42,552 nucleotides of DNA, taken from positions 1-42,552 of the forward strand of contig CACAAB010000011.1 in the NCBI GenBank assembly GCA_902530325.1, given 5' to 3'. A program made the position numbers and the translations under genes. Below, piece by piece: positions 6,553 through 14,731 of this stretch. The first letter of the stretch is position 1. Every line of letters begins with the position of its first letter. The notes below the pieces were generated by a model, which had not been told where the DNA came from, ran no database searches, and saw only the letters and a list, made by a program, of their open reading frames with translations. This DNA is from an uncultured SAR116 cluster alpha proteobacterium (GTDB lineage: Bacteria > Pseudomonadota > Alphaproteobacteria > Puniceispirillales > Marisalimonadaceae).

Positions 6553-7161
6553 ATGTTAAGAATATTTACTTATTTAATTACCCTATTTTTAGCAGCCTTT
6601 ATTTCTGAATATTATTTTCAATTTTTAAGTCATACTTTTAATAAAATACGAACTTATACACTTTATGATGGTGGTGATAGCTGCATTGAAAAATTAAAAA
6701 TTTATTCCTCAAACTTTAAATCCTTGGGATCTTTTGAAAAAGGTCAGTGCAAAGTTAATAATGCAGTAAGAATTAAAGCTTTTAATAATACTAAATTATC
6801 AGGTGATATAACTTTGTCTTGTTCAACAGCTGTTCAAGTAGGAAAATATTTAAAAGAAATTGACGCAAAAACTATTACTCATATGGGATCATATAATTGC
6901 AGAACTATTGCAAGATCTAAAATATATAGTGAACACAGTTATGGAACAGCATTAGATATTTCACATGTGGATGGTGCCAATGTTAAACTTGACTGGAATA
7001 AAAATACTGAAAAAGGAGAAATATTAAAAAAAGCTTATAGAGTGGCATGCAAATATTTTAACAATATTTTAACTCCTGACTCAGATAAAGCTCATCATGA
7101 TCATTTCCATTTTGATAATGGTTTTGGATTAAAGTGTTATTTTAAATCAATTATCAAATAA
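6553..7161 (+). CDS. extensin-C (M15-peptidase-like) family protein
   Basis: A 202-residue protein with an N-terminal membrane anchor or signal (4-20). The rest matches the extensin-like C-terminal family: CSTAVQVGKYL (90-100), YNCRTIARS (114-122), EHSYGTALDISHV with His128 and Asp135, and HHDHFHFD (181-188). The His, Asp and HxH residues are the zinc-site pattern shared with M15 D-Ala-D-Ala peptidases, suggesting cell-wall peptide cleavage or binding in the periplasm. Paired cysteines are conserved in the family. It is shorter than many relatives. Confidence 0.8.
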   Translation: MLRIFTYLITLFLAAFISEYYFQFLSHTFNKIRTYTLYDGGDSCIEKLKIYSSNFKSLGSFEKGQCKVNNAVRIKAFNNTKLSGDITLSCSTAVQVGKYLKEIDAKTITHMGSYNCRTIARSKIYSEHSYGTALDISHVDGANVKLDWNKNTEKGEILKKAYRVACKYFNNILTPDSDKAHHDHFHFDNGFGLKCYFKSIIK

Positions 7162-7172
7162 GATTTTTTTTA

Positions 7173-7186
7173 TTGATCAAGATCAA
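7173..7186. promoter_or_regulatory. candidate FNR/FixK-type box
   Basis: TTGAT-CAAG-ATCAA is an exact match to the FNR/FixK family consensus TTGAT-N4-ATCAA. It lies only 20 nt before the ATG at 7207, closer than usual for an activator site. In such AT-rich DNA one chance match per window is possible. Confidence 0.3.
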
Positions 7187-7206
7187 TTTTATTCTAAATT
7201 CAAGGA

Positions 7207-7554
7207 ATGAATTCTAAGTTTCAAGTAAAAATTAAAGATAAAATTATTAATGAATTAAATGAGGGTTTATATCTTCATTTAAATATGGATCTATACGATG
7301 CAGATCATTTCTTTGGTTATTATAATGGATACATATATAAATTAATTGATAGAGTTTATAATAAACATGGTGCTAGAGGGTTGAGATTAGAAATAAAATA
7401 TATGATTCAATATTTAATATTTTTAATGCATAAATTAAAACATAATTCAAAATTTGAAGACTACATATTAGTAGTGATTTATTTTCGAATATATTATAGG
7501 CATTATTCCTACCGACAAATATCAAGCGAAAATCAACTAAATTTTAATTTTTAA
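7207..7554 (+). CDS. hypothetical Tyr/Ile-rich protein
   Basis: A 115-residue, basic and aromatic-rich protein with no signal peptide and no clear membrane segment except a moderately hydrophobic stretch (about 86-100). No family is recognised. AAGGA stands almost directly before the ATG, which is too close for good initiation, so the start is uncertain. Another small unknown gene follows one base after its stop. Codon use is extremely AT-rich, like the rest of the accessory region. Confidence 0.4.
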   Translation: MNSKFQVKIKDKIINELNEGLYLHLNMDLYDADHFFGYYNGYIYKLIDRVYNKHGARGLRLEIKYMIQYLIFLMHKLKHNSKFEDYILVVIYFRIYYRHYSYRQISSENQLNFNF

Positions 7555-7555
7555 T

Positions 7556-7759
7556 ATGAAAGGATGTATGGTGAAAGTATCTAAAATAAAAGATGATAAT
7601 GGTGATGATTATATTATCAAAGACATTACATCTTTTTATCAACATATTCTCAAATATCATTCATCGGGCACATCCCTTCATGAAGAAAATGGTCATTATT
7701 TTACTGTAAATGACGATTTTAGATCTAATATTAAAAGATTATACCACGATAATAATTAA
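7556..7759 (+). CDS. small hypothetical protein
   Basis: A 67-residue polar protein with DDNGDDYIIKDI and HEENGHYFTVNDDF segments. It starts at the ATG at 7556, or possibly at the ATG at 7568 with AAAGGA a few bases upstream. It directly follows the previous unknown gene and is likely co-transcribed with it. No domain is recognised. Confidence 0.4.
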   Translation: MKGCMVKVSKIKDDNGDDYIIKDITSFYQHILKYHSSGTSLHEENGHYFTVNDDFRSNIKRLYHDNN

Positions 7760-7993
7760 TTTTTTCAAAGCATATTATTTAACTATTAATTATAATTATA
7801 ACTCTTTTTCGGGGAATGAAATGGGGATTGAATTAAGTTAAAATTTATTTTTGTTTGTCACACTTGATTACAACATGTAATTGACAGACCCTCCCTCCGC
7901 CATAATTTTTAAAGTTCTCTAAATAATAACTTTCCCTATTTTTAATGTAATAGTATAAATTTAAGTTTGATATTTAGTAAAATAGGTAAAAAT
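7760..7993. other. intergenic boundary between accessory and core-like DNA
   Basis: No ORF worth calling. It holds AT-rich sequence, a GC-rich stretch near 7808-7830, and the tRNA-end-like block at 7888-7902. Confidence 0.5.
7888..7902 (+). other. possible attachment-site remnant (tRNA-Ser-like 3' end)
   Basis: ACCCTCCCTCCGCCA is a GC-rich island in very AT-rich DNA. It looks like the end of the T stem and acceptor stem of a tRNA, with discriminator G and CCA, most like bacterial tRNA-Ser. The T loop and the rest of a tRNA are absent, so it is not a gene. Integrases often target tRNA 3' ends and leave such copies. Confidence 0.4.
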
Positions 7994-8344
7994 ATGCAAA
8001 AAATTATATACGACACTTGGAATATTGTTATGAATCATAATAAAAATCCTCTTAAAAATATTCCAGATACCAATGTAAGACATATGATAATGCAGGTCTT
8101 AGCATGGATGTGGTGTATAATATTTTCTATGTATTTTACGAGCATGTGGGTTTTTGGAATTACAACAATTGCACATCTGATTTTATTAAGTGCAGTTGCA
8201 GTTACTGTAATAACTTTTGAAATAGCAAAAAGAAAACCCAAATTTTTTGGTAGTTACTACACACCTAGTAGAAGTCGAGCAATATACGTTGATGGAAAAA
8301 GAATAGAATTAGACCCTAATGATAAGGGTGGAGAGCACGAATAA
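7994..8344 (+). CDS. small membrane protein, unknown function
   Basis: A 116-residue protein with two membrane segments (about 35-56 and 60-78) and a basic, Tyr-containing tail (KFFGSYYTPSRSRAIYVDGKRIELDP). The frame is open from a TTG at 7967, but the ATG at 7994 with AGGT upstream is a better start. I do not recognise a named family. It is the first gene after the supposed island boundary and is convergent with the exporter gene. Confidence 0.55.
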   Translation: MQKIIYDTWNIVMNHNKNPLKNIPDTNVRHMIMQVLAWMWCIIFSMYFTSMWVFGITTIAHLILLSAVAVTVITFEIAKRKPKFFGSYYTPSRSRAIYVDGKRIELDPNDKGGEHE

Positions 8345-8367
8345 CTTAAAAAATTTTATATTTGATG

Positions 8368-9264
8368 TCATGAAATATCCTTATTAGTTTCTTTTAAAAA
8401 CAAATAAACTCCTCCAATCATTATTAATAATGAACCAGAAAGACTTAAAAAATCAGGAAACTCTCTGAAGATTAAATAATCATACAACAAAACAAAAATT
8501 AGAGTACTGTAAAAAAAAGGGATAACAAAGTTCAACTGATTACTCCTAAGAGCCATTAAAAAACAAATTTGTGCACATATCATAAGAAATCCTATAAGCA
8601 TGCAAAATAGTAATTGTAAAAATGTTGGTGTTTGCCAGAAAAAAATAACTATTAATGATGATAAAATTAGTCCAATGAAATTATTTATTAGTAAAATTTG
8701 TGTATTCTTTTCGTATTTAGTTAAAAGTTTTATGAAAATCGCCTCTAAGCCCAAACAAATCGCTCCAAAAATTGAGACTAATGCTACCGGTTCAACGTAT
8801 AGATTAGAAAAATCAGGCCTAATTAAAATTAAAGCACCTACAAATGTAATTATCATTGCAATCCACCTATATGAAAAATATTTTTCTTTTAATATTATTA
8901 TTGAAAATATCATTGCAAAGATTGGATTTGAAAAGTTAAGAGCAACTGCATCATTCACTGGAATAAGACTAGATGAACCAAATAAGATTGTTGCACCTAT
9001 CCATCCCAATGATGTCCTTGCGAGATGTAGTTTAGGATTTGGTGACTTAATTTTAATTTTATTAAAGAAAGTGAATATTAATACAAAAACAAATCCATAT
9101 AAGAATCTTGATTGGCTTATTTGGAATGCACTCAATGGTTCTCCAAAATAATCTTTTCCTAATATTTTAGCAACAACTGCAGTTCCACCAATAAATGCTG
9201 AGGCTGCCAACATATAAAAAATACCAAATATAATCTTATTATTTACACTTTTATTTTCACTCAC
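8368..9264 (-). CDS. EamA/DMT-family exporter
   Basis: A 298-residue integral membrane protein with ten predicted helices in two five-helix EamA halves. Typical features are the GGTAVVAKILG start, RTSLGWIG in the first half, and DAVALNFSNPIFAMIFSIIILKEKYFSYRW, the EamA loop signature. DMT proteins export amino acids, nucleosides or related metabolites; the substrate is unknown. The start is a GTG at 9264. A second, only distantly similar EamA exporter lies at 33630. The gene is convergent with the small membrane-protein gene and divergent from the epoxide hydrolase gene. Confidence 0.85.
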   Translation of the reverse strand: MSENKSVNNKIIFGIFYMLAASAFIGGTAVVAKILGKDYFGEPLSAFQISQSRFLYGFVFVLIFTFFNKIKIKSPNPKLHLARTSLGWIGATILFGSSSLIPVNDAVALNFSNPIFAMIFSIIILKEKYFSYRWIAMIITFVGALILIRPDFSNLYVEPVALVSIFGAICLGLEAIFIKLLTKYEKNTQILLINNFIGLILSSLIVIFFWQTPTFLQLLFCMLIGFLMICAQICFLMALRSNQLNFVIPFFYSTLIFVLLYDYLIFREFPDFLSLSGSLLIMIGGVYLFLKETNKDIS

Positions 9265-9361
9265 TTCGTTACCTAAACAAATTTAATTAGACCAATTTAA
9301 TTTTCTGATTTATTGTTTTTTTATACTTTAATTAATTTTATCTGACTTTTATTATTTTAAA

Positions 9362-10510
9362 ATGAAAATAGAACCTTTTAATATATCTTTTCCCAAGCAA
9401 AGAATATTGGAAATCAAAGAAAAAGTTGAGATGTTTCCATGGCATGAAATGCCAAAAGAAGGCGGATGGTCTTTTGGAACAAATATAGATTACATGAAAC
9501 ATTTAGCTGATTATTGGACTAAGAAATATGACTGGGAATCTCAAGAGCTCAGATTAAATCAACAGCCTAATTATAAAACCAAAATAGATGATATTGATAT
9601 TCATTTCATTTTTAAAAAATCTTCTTCCCCAAAGGCTATTCCGTTAATTTTAATTCATGGATGGCCTGGCTCAATAGTTGAATTTCTGGATATTATTGAA
9701 CCACTTTGTGAGCCAGAAAAATATGGAAATAAAGACGAAATTTGCTTTGATATTATTGCTCCCTCTATTCCTGGTTTTGCATTTTCAGGTAAACCAGCTA
9801 ATCCAATTGGACCAAGAAAAATTGCTGAGATTTTTAATAAGCTTATGACGAAAAATCTTGGTTATAAAAGATATGTTGCTCAAGGAGGTGATTGGGGTAG
9901 TGCAATCTCTACATGGCTTGGTTTTGATCACTCAAAAAATTGTAAAGGTATTCATATTAATATGCTTCCCGCAAGACATATAGATGGACCAAAAACAGAG
10001 GAAGAAAAAAGTTGGGATAAGCAATTTAATATAGATTATGTCTCTCAAAGTGGATATTTTGCTATTCAAAGCACAAAACCTCAAACACTTAGTTACGCTA
10101 TGATGGAGAGCCCTGTAGGTGTGGCTGCTTGGATAATAGAAAAATTTTACAATTGGTCTGATTTAAAAGATGGAAGTCTAAATTTAACATACCAAAAAGA
10201 CGATTTATTAACCAATATTATGATCTACATCCTAACTAAATCATTCAATACATCATCTTGGATTTATTATGGCAGAGTCAAAGAAGGAGGACGAATACTC
10301 TCTAAGGAAGGAAGAATGGTAGAGGTTCCAACTGGATGTGCTGTTTATCCAAAAGAGTTTTTAACATGGCCTCCTAAGTCGTATGTTGAAAGGCTTTTTA
10401 ATCTAGTGCATTGGACTGAAATGAAGAAAGGTGGACATTTTGCAGCTCTTGAGCAACCCTCTTCTCTAATAAAAGACATTCAAGATTTTTACAAAAAAGT
10501 AGCCATATAA
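9362..10510 (+). CDS. epoxide hydrolase (EHN plus alpha/beta-hydrolase)
   Basis: A 382-residue enzyme with the N-terminal EHN domain (about 1-110: FNISFPKQRILEIKEKV, then WSFGTNIDYMKHLADYW) and an alpha/beta-hydrolase domain. HGWPGS (99-104) is the oxyanion-hole motif, GGDWGS gives Asp177 as the nucleophile, and GGHFAALEQP near the end gives the catalytic His (about 359). This is the juvenile-hormone-epoxide-hydrolase-like class, which opens epoxides to diols. Length is normal. It is monocistronic, with 96 bp before it. The natural substrate is unknown; detoxification or use of lipid or terpenoid epoxides is likely. Confidence 0.88.
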   Translation: MKIEPFNISFPKQRILEIKEKVEMFPWHEMPKEGGWSFGTNIDYMKHLADYWTKKYDWESQELRLNQQPNYKTKIDDIDIHFIFKKSSSPKAIPLILIHGWPGSIVEFLDIIEPLCEPEKYGNKDEICFDIIAPSIPGFAFSGKPANPIGPRKIAEIFNKLMTKNLGYKRYVAQGGDWGSAISTWLGFDHSKNCKGIHINMLPARHIDGPKTEEEKSWDKQFNIDYVSQSGYFAIQSTKPQTLSYAMMESPVGVAAWIIEKFYNWSDLKDGSLNLTYQKDDLLTNIMIYILTKSFNTSSWIYYGRVKEGGRILSKEGRMVEVPTGCAVYPKEFLTWPPKSYVERLFNLVHWTEMKKGGHFAALEQPSSLIKDIQDFYKKVAI

Positions 10511-10584
10511 AATTAATTTATCAATTGAATTTTATTTATTCGTAAATAACATAGTAGCTTAAATATATAATGTTGGAGATATAG

Positions 10585-10878
10585 ATGTTTTGTATTGTGT
10601 GTAGTGTTAGATATTCAAATTCTAAATTAATGCACGTAGGTCATCAATATATGGCCGATAATTTTGACCCCAAAACATTAAATGGACTTTTAGAATTTAA
10701 AACTTTTCATTTAACTCCTGATAAGGGATTAGGCATTTTTACTTTTGATAACCAAGAAAACTTGAAAAAGCATTTATCTGACATAAAAAACTTCAACAAA
10801 GATTACGAAGATAGATTTTCTTGTAAAGTCACTGTAGACACAGGAATTATTAATCCTGACTTATACTATAAAGCCTAG
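10585..10878 (+). CDS. small protein, possible dimeric alpha/beta-barrel
   Basis: A 97-residue protein starting MFCIVCSVRYSNSK, with alternating strand and helix segments of the size and order of ferredoxin-like dimeric barrels (ABM/EthD type). No active-site motif is certain. GGAG before the ATG supports the start. It is a single-gene unit between the epoxide hydrolase and a minus-strand unknown. The fold is a guess from secondary-structure pattern. Confidence 0.45.
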   Translation: MFCIVCSVRYSNSKLMHVGHQYMADNFDPKTLNGLLEFKTFHLTPDKGLGIFTFDNQENLKKHLSDIKNFNKDYEDRFSCKVTVDTGIINPDLYYKA

Positions 10879-10962
10879 AATAACAATCAAATTATTATTA
10901 TATAAAATTTAATTAAATCAGATGATTAAGATGAAATAATGAGAGGTTCCCACCGCATTACG

Positions 10963-11193
10963 TCACCTTATTTTAAATTTCTTTTTTTCCTTAGATTTAG
11001 AAAAAGAGCTAGTCACAACACTAATTGAATCTTTAAGAGCTTTAATTATCTTTTCTAGGTCTTTAGTAATATAGTCATAATTCCTAGGATTTGATAATCC
11101 AATCAGGTTTTCAATTGTCATAACTGTTTTTTCAGTTCTTAGCTCAGCTAACCTGATAAATTTTTGACGTTTATTTTCAATTTTTTTATTCAT
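10963..11193 (-). CDS. small helical hypothetical protein
   Basis: A 76-residue, Lys-rich, mostly helical protein ending in SKSKEKKKFKIR. It contains LAELRTEKTVMTIENLIGLSNPRNYDYI, which suggests a short helix-turn-helix-sized fold, but no known DNA-binding family can be named. It is isolated: a 296-nt AT-rich stretch lies upstream. The start codon has no strong ribosome site. Confidence 0.4.
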   Translation of the reverse strand: MNKKIENKRQKFIRLAELRTEKTVMTIENLIGLSNPRNYDYITKDLEKIIKALKDSISVVTSSFSKSKEKKKFKIR

Positions 11194-11489
11194 AATAAAT
11201 TTAGTATTTTATTATAATTTTAATTATAGACAAGATATTTTATTAAAATATATTATTAATTAAAAAAAATTTAATATTTCGAAAATTTTCTCTTTAATTT
11301 CTTAAATAAATTAAAAATCTTAATGAATTAAATATTTTATCCAGAAATTTAATTTAAAGTTGAGTAATTGAAATAATATAAATAATTTTGAAAAATGTTT
11401 AAGATTAAATATAAATTTTCTTAAATAAAACCCCTTAAGTAGGAGTACAAGTAATATAAAAGTAAAAAAGCATAAAACAATTTAAAAAC
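11194..11489. other. AT-rich intergenic stretch
   Basis: About 300 bases of very AT-rich sequence between two minus-strand genes. I see no ORF over about 10 codons, no RNA-like structure and no clear terminator. Confidence 0.5.
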
Positions 11490-11909
11490 TTAGAATTTTT
11501 TGCAGCTACCACGACTGCCAACTGGACCCTCTAAAATCTCACCAGCACCCATCATAGCAGATGAATATAAGTATTCTTTACTTTTGTTATTAATTGATAA
11601 AGTTAGCATGTATCCACCATAATAATCATTATTAATATGATGAGAAACTAATATCATACTGCCATCAAGCTTATTTCTTTTACTAATTATTTTATAATTC
11701 CTTTTGATTTTTCCTGACACAAAATTAATCTCTTTGGGGTTTAATTTTAATTTAAAGTTTTCTTGAATTCCTTGATCTTTATAAGAGTATATATTATCAA
11801 GCAAATCCAGCCCCAAACCTACTTTTGATGAGCAGTCAAATATACCACCTTCTTTACCAATTATAGGATTTGAAAAAGTTATTAAAATAATTAAAAAGAT
11901 TTTTTTCAT
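11490..11909 (-). CDS. exported hypothetical protein
   Basis: A 139-residue protein with a signal peptide (1-18, MKKIFLIILITFSNPIIG). The mature part has two cysteines, one near its start (IFDCSSK) and one at the C-terminus (GSRGSCKKF), that could form a disulfide. The middle is strand-rich. No family is recognised. It is probably periplasmic. Confidence 0.5.
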   Translation of the reverse strand: MKKIFLIILITFSNPIIGKEGGIFDCSSKVGLGLDLLDNIYSYKDQGIQENFKLKLNPKEINFVSGKIKRNYKIISKRNKLDGSMILVSHHINNDYYGGYMLTLSINNKSKEYLYSSAMMGAGEILEGPVGSRGSCKKF

Positions 11910-11954
11910 ATTAACTTTGTTGTTTAATAAAAATTTTTAGTTTAATTTTATCAT

Positions 11955-12035
11955 ATGTCACCTAAACAAAAAAGAGTTCTAATTTGGTGTGCTTTATTGT
12001 GCTGGGGATTATTCATTCTTAAGGATTATATTTAG
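11955..12035 (+). CDS. possible 26-residue membrane peptide
   Basis: An ATG-to-TAG frame of 27 codons encodes a short basic head (MSPKQKR) and one hydrophobic segment (VLIWCALLCWGLFIL). It lies alone on the plus strand between two minus-strand genes. There is no strong ribosome site. The head-plus-helix pattern is typical of small membrane peptides, but chance is possible. Confidence 0.25.
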   Translation: MSPKQKRVLIWCALLCWGLFILKDYI

Positions 12036-12080
12036 AACCAAGTTATTCTATATATCAAAAAATTTTTCTATTATGTGAAA

Positions 12081-12308
12081 CTAATTTTTTCCATTTTCCA
12101 TTACCTTTAGTAATTGAAGCTCTTTTCCTTCTATCTCTCTTAATTTTAATCCATTTCCAAATGGATCCATATTTTCATACTTTGTTAAACATTCACGTGC
12201 AGTTATATCTTTCCAAATTTCCCTTTTACCACTAGGATATGATATTTCATAAACACGTTTAGTCTTATCCCATGACTTAGGTAGGCTTTCCTTCATTTCA
12301 TGTTTCAT
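12081..12308 (-). CDS. small hypothetical protein
   Basis: A 75-residue charged protein (WDKTKRVYEISYPSGKREIW in the first half). GAGG lies upstream of the ATG at 12308. It follows the exported Cys-containing gene by 25 nt on the same strand and may share its transcript. No domain is recognised. Confidence 0.45.
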   Translation of the reverse strand: MKHEMKESLPKSWDKTKRVYEISYPSGKREIWKDITARECLTKYENMDPFGNGLKLREIEGKELQLLKVMENGKN

Positions 12309-12333
12309 TCACAAACCTCATTTAGAATAAGTT

Positions 12334-12786
12334 TCATTGCAAATTACAATAATAATTTTTTGCCATATAATCTCTTTTAAAAGGAACCCCTGTTACGAAT
12401 TCTTTCCAAAGATGTTTATTTTTTTCAGCCCACTTATTAAAGCCCATTATTAGTTTATTTTCACTTTCTACTAATTCATTAGCGTACCAAGATGATAAAC
12501 CTGTCAAAATTTTTTTTGAATCATTATTAGCATCTTTATAATACCACCTTAATGATTGACACAAGTTATATCCAGTATTGACTACACCAATTAACGTTGT
12601 TCTACATATCATAGCTTTAACTTGATCAGATTGAGAAAGTTTTTCAAAATCAAAATCCACATCCTGATATGGTTTACATTGATAATAAAGCGAACCAATT
12701 TCTAATGTTCTAACATTTCCTTTCGCACCAAAACTTATGAAAATAAAAAAAATTAAAATTAAAATATTTTTCACGTTAAGCCCCAT
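12334..12786 (-). CDS. exported Cys-containing protein, possibly Rap1a/Tai-like
   Basis: A 150-residue protein with a signal peptide (about 1-23). The mature part is helical, with Cys in LYYQCKPY, MICRTTLIGVVNTGYNLCQ and the end YYCNLQ. A leading Cys, a C-x-GV-x-GY-x-C middle and a C-terminal Cys resemble the Rap1a/Tai immunity-protein fold, a periplasmic disulfide-linked helical protein found widely outside secretion systems. This resemblance is weak. It starts 16 nt after the oxidoreductase gene and is probably co-transcribed with it. Confidence 0.45.
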   Translation of the reverse strand: MGLNVKNILILIFFIFISFGAKGNVRTLEIGSLYYQCKPYQDVDFDFEKLSQSDQVKAMICRTTLIGVVNTGYNLCQSLRWYYKDANNDSKKILTGLSSWYANELVESENKLIMGFNKWAEKNKHLWKEFVTGVPFKRDYMAKNYYCNLQ

Positions 12787-12802
12787 AAAGTTTTTATTTG
12801 AT

Positions 12803-13762
12803 TTATGTTTTTGACAATATTTCTTCTACTAATTTTTGTATTCTAAACGCCTCATCAATTGTAGCTAGACTATTTGGTTTATTATTTATTTTAAGTTCTA
12901 AATGATCAAGTTGTGATTTTAAGCTCACGGCACGTGGATCTTTGGGTTCTTCCCTGAGAGGAATAAAGTTTTCACCCACTGATACTGAATCTTTATAAAA
13001 TTCTGCTACTTTTCTACTTTTTTTTGATCCTTTAATAGTAAATTCTTGACGATCAGGTTGAACTCCACCAATGCTTGCGAATATATTTACTTGCAAACCA
13101 TCCTTATTCTCTAGTTTAGCTAGAACAGCTGTTTCACATAAAAGTGGATCTGCTGGATAAGAAGTGTGGGCCCACATTACTTTAAGAGGCCCTAAAACAC
13201 GTTCAGTAAAAAAAAGAAAATGAGATATTACTTCTCTTGTCATACCACCCTCTTTTTTGAACCTTAGCCAATCGGCGTCTTTTTGCCACTGACGTGGCCA
13301 AGAAGAATATGTAACTATAATGTCAACACCAAGCATTTCACCCATCTCACCATTGTTTTTGCTATCCAACAAATCTTTTAAAGCTATACCCGCTGCTTGT
13401 GTGAAATTAACAGCTATGGGAACATCATAATTTTGAAGTTTTTCTATAAAGTTTTTGCTATCTTCAATATTTATACCGAAAGGTTTTTCTATAAAAAGGG
13501 CTTTACCAATCTCTACTGTTTTCAAGGCATACGTCTCTCTTACAGTAGGGGGACAAGCTAGATAAACCAAATCAGCCTTTTCTATAGCTTCGTCAGCATT
13601 TTTCATAATTTTAGCTTCACTATCTTGTTTTATAGCTTTTTCACATGCAATTGGGCTAGGGTCCCATAAATAATTAGGATTAAATTCTTGATGTTTTCTC
13701 ATATGTTGAAGCATTCGAGATCCCATTATACCTAAGCCAATAATAGCAACATTTGTAGTCAT
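12803..13762 (-). CDS. Gfo/Idh/MocA-family oxidoreductase
   Basis: A 319-residue NAD(P)-dependent dehydrogenase. The N-terminal Rossmann domain has IIGLGIMGSRM (7-17), an acidic turn near Asp34, and the family hallmark EKP (92-94). The C-terminal mixed alpha/beta domain binds substrate. Relatives oxidise or reduce sugars, inositols and similar polyols. The gene is divergent from the CMD-family and Rid-family pair at 13845 and 14289, which may share its pathway. Substrate unknown. Length is slightly below the usual 330-380. Confidence 0.85.
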   Translation of the reverse strand: MTTNVAIIGLGIMGSRMLQHMRKHQEFNPNYLWDPSPIACEKAIKQDSEAKIMKNADEAIEKADLVYLACPPTVRETYALKTVEIGKALFIEKPFGINIEDSKNFIEKLQNYDVPIAVNFTQAAGIALKDLLDSKNNGEMGEMLGVDIIVTYSSWPRQWQKDADWLRFKKEGGMTREVISHFLFFTERVLGPLKVMWAHTSYPADPLLCETAVLAKLENKDGLQVNIFASIGGVQPDRQEFTIKGSKKSRKVAEFYKDSVSVGENFIPLREEPKDPRAVSLKSQLDHLELKINNKPNSLATIDEAFRIQKLVEEILSKT

Positions 13763-13844
13763 TTTATTCCTATTGAAATTTAAATTAAATCGATATTAAT
13801 CTATTGTAATCCACAATTGAATTTTTTCAAAGAAAGGTCAACCC

Positions 13845-14252
13845 ATGTCCACTATAACATCACCACAGGATCCAGAAACAAACCCACGTGTTAAAGCTGT
13901 TTTTGACGATATTCGTGCCACACGTAAAAGCGATTTTATAAATAATTTATGGTATTATCTCGCATTTGATACTGAACTACTTGAAGCTACATGGCGTGAC
14001 GTTAAAGAAGTAATGGCAAAACCAAGTCATCTTGATCCTTTAACAAAAGAACTAGTCTATGCAGCGGTTTCTATAGCTAACAGCTGTGAATATTGTATAC
14101 ATTCTCACACTGCTGCAGCAAGATCGAAAGGTATGACTGATAAACAATACGCTGAATTCTTATCAATCGTATCGCTTGCAGGAAGAACAAACCATTTACT
14201 AAACGGACTGAAAGTACCAATAGACAAAGAATTTAATCATGAAAGTATTTGA
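13845..14252 (+). CDS. carboxymuconolactone decarboxylase/AhpD-family protein
   Basis: A 135-residue helical protein with the AhpD-type redox motif CEYCIHSH (Cys81, Cys84, His88), preceded by LTKELVYAAVSIANS. AhpD-like proteins reduce peroxides through this cysteine pair or act on lactones. Length and motif are normal for the small CMD family. AAAGG lies before the ATG. It is followed 36 nt later by a Rid-family gene and is divergent from the Gfo/Idh gene. It could protect against peroxides or act in the same degradative route. Confidence 0.8.
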   Translation: MSTITSPQDPETNPRVKAVFDDIRATRKSDFINNLWYYLAFDTELLEATWRDVKEVMAKPSHLDPLTKELVYAAVSIANSCEYCIHSHTAAARSKGMTDKQYAEFLSIVSLAGRTNHLLNGLKVPIDKEFNHESI

Positions 14253-14288
14253 TTTAAATATTATTTTGAAAAATGAAAGGATTTTAAA

Positions 14289-14684
14289 ATGATTACACGT
14301 TATACAAGTCTAAAGGTAAAAGAACCGGCACCTAAATTATGGTCAAATTGTATAGTGTGCGACGGTATTGCATATATTGCGGGTTTGACTTCGCGAAACG
14401 CTGATGGAGTAACAATTGATGGGAAAGATGAATATGAACAAACTAAAATTATTTTCCATAAACATAAAGCTTTGATTGAGGCTGCAGGAGGCAAGATGGC
14501 AGACTTTACCAAACTTACAATTTTTGTTACTCGGATTGAAAATAACAAACAGGTATGGAAGGCGAGGTCTGAGTTTTTTAGCGGTAATTTTCCAGCATGT
14601 TCATTGGTAGAAGTTTCAAAACTAGCAACACCTGATATATATGTAGAAATTGAAGGTATTGCCCATATAGGAAAAGGAAATTGA
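14289..14684 (+). CDS. Rid-family (YjgF/YER057c/UK114) protein lacking the RidA arginine
   Basis: A 131-residue protein with the Rid pattern: AYIAGLTSR (28-36), TKIIFHKHKALIEAAGGKMADFTKLTIFV-type core (52-80), FPACSLVEVSKL (101-112) and EIEGIAHIG (120-128). True RidA enzymes, which hydrolyse reactive enamine/imine intermediates, need an Arg in the segment that here reads PACSL; the Arg position is Cys104. It therefore belongs with Rid subfamilies that lack proven imine deaminase activity. Its neighbours are the CMD protein and the divergent Gfo/Idh oxidoreductase. Confidence 0.8.
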   Translation: MITRYTSLKVKEPAPKLWSNCIVCDGIAYIAGLTSRNADGVTIDGKDEYEQTKIIFHKHKALIEAAGGKMADFTKLTIFVTRIENNKQVWKARSEFFSGNFPACSLVEVSKLATPDIYVEIEGIAHIGKGN

Positions 14685-14731
14685 TGAAATAAAATTTTGA
14701 GAAACTTGATCAAAAATGATAATTTAAAAAA

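Noticed and set aside
7810-7902. A complete tRNA-Ser gene
   Set aside because: Only the acceptor-end-like block is present; the T loop consensus and the other arms are missing.
8600-9151. Long plus-strand ORF opposite the EamA exporter gene
   Set aside because: The minus-strand frame has clear exporter features; the plus-strand frame shows no domain.
14300-14713. Minus-strand ORF opposite the Rid-family gene
   Set aside because: The plus strand has a clear Rid-family protein; the opposite frame has none.
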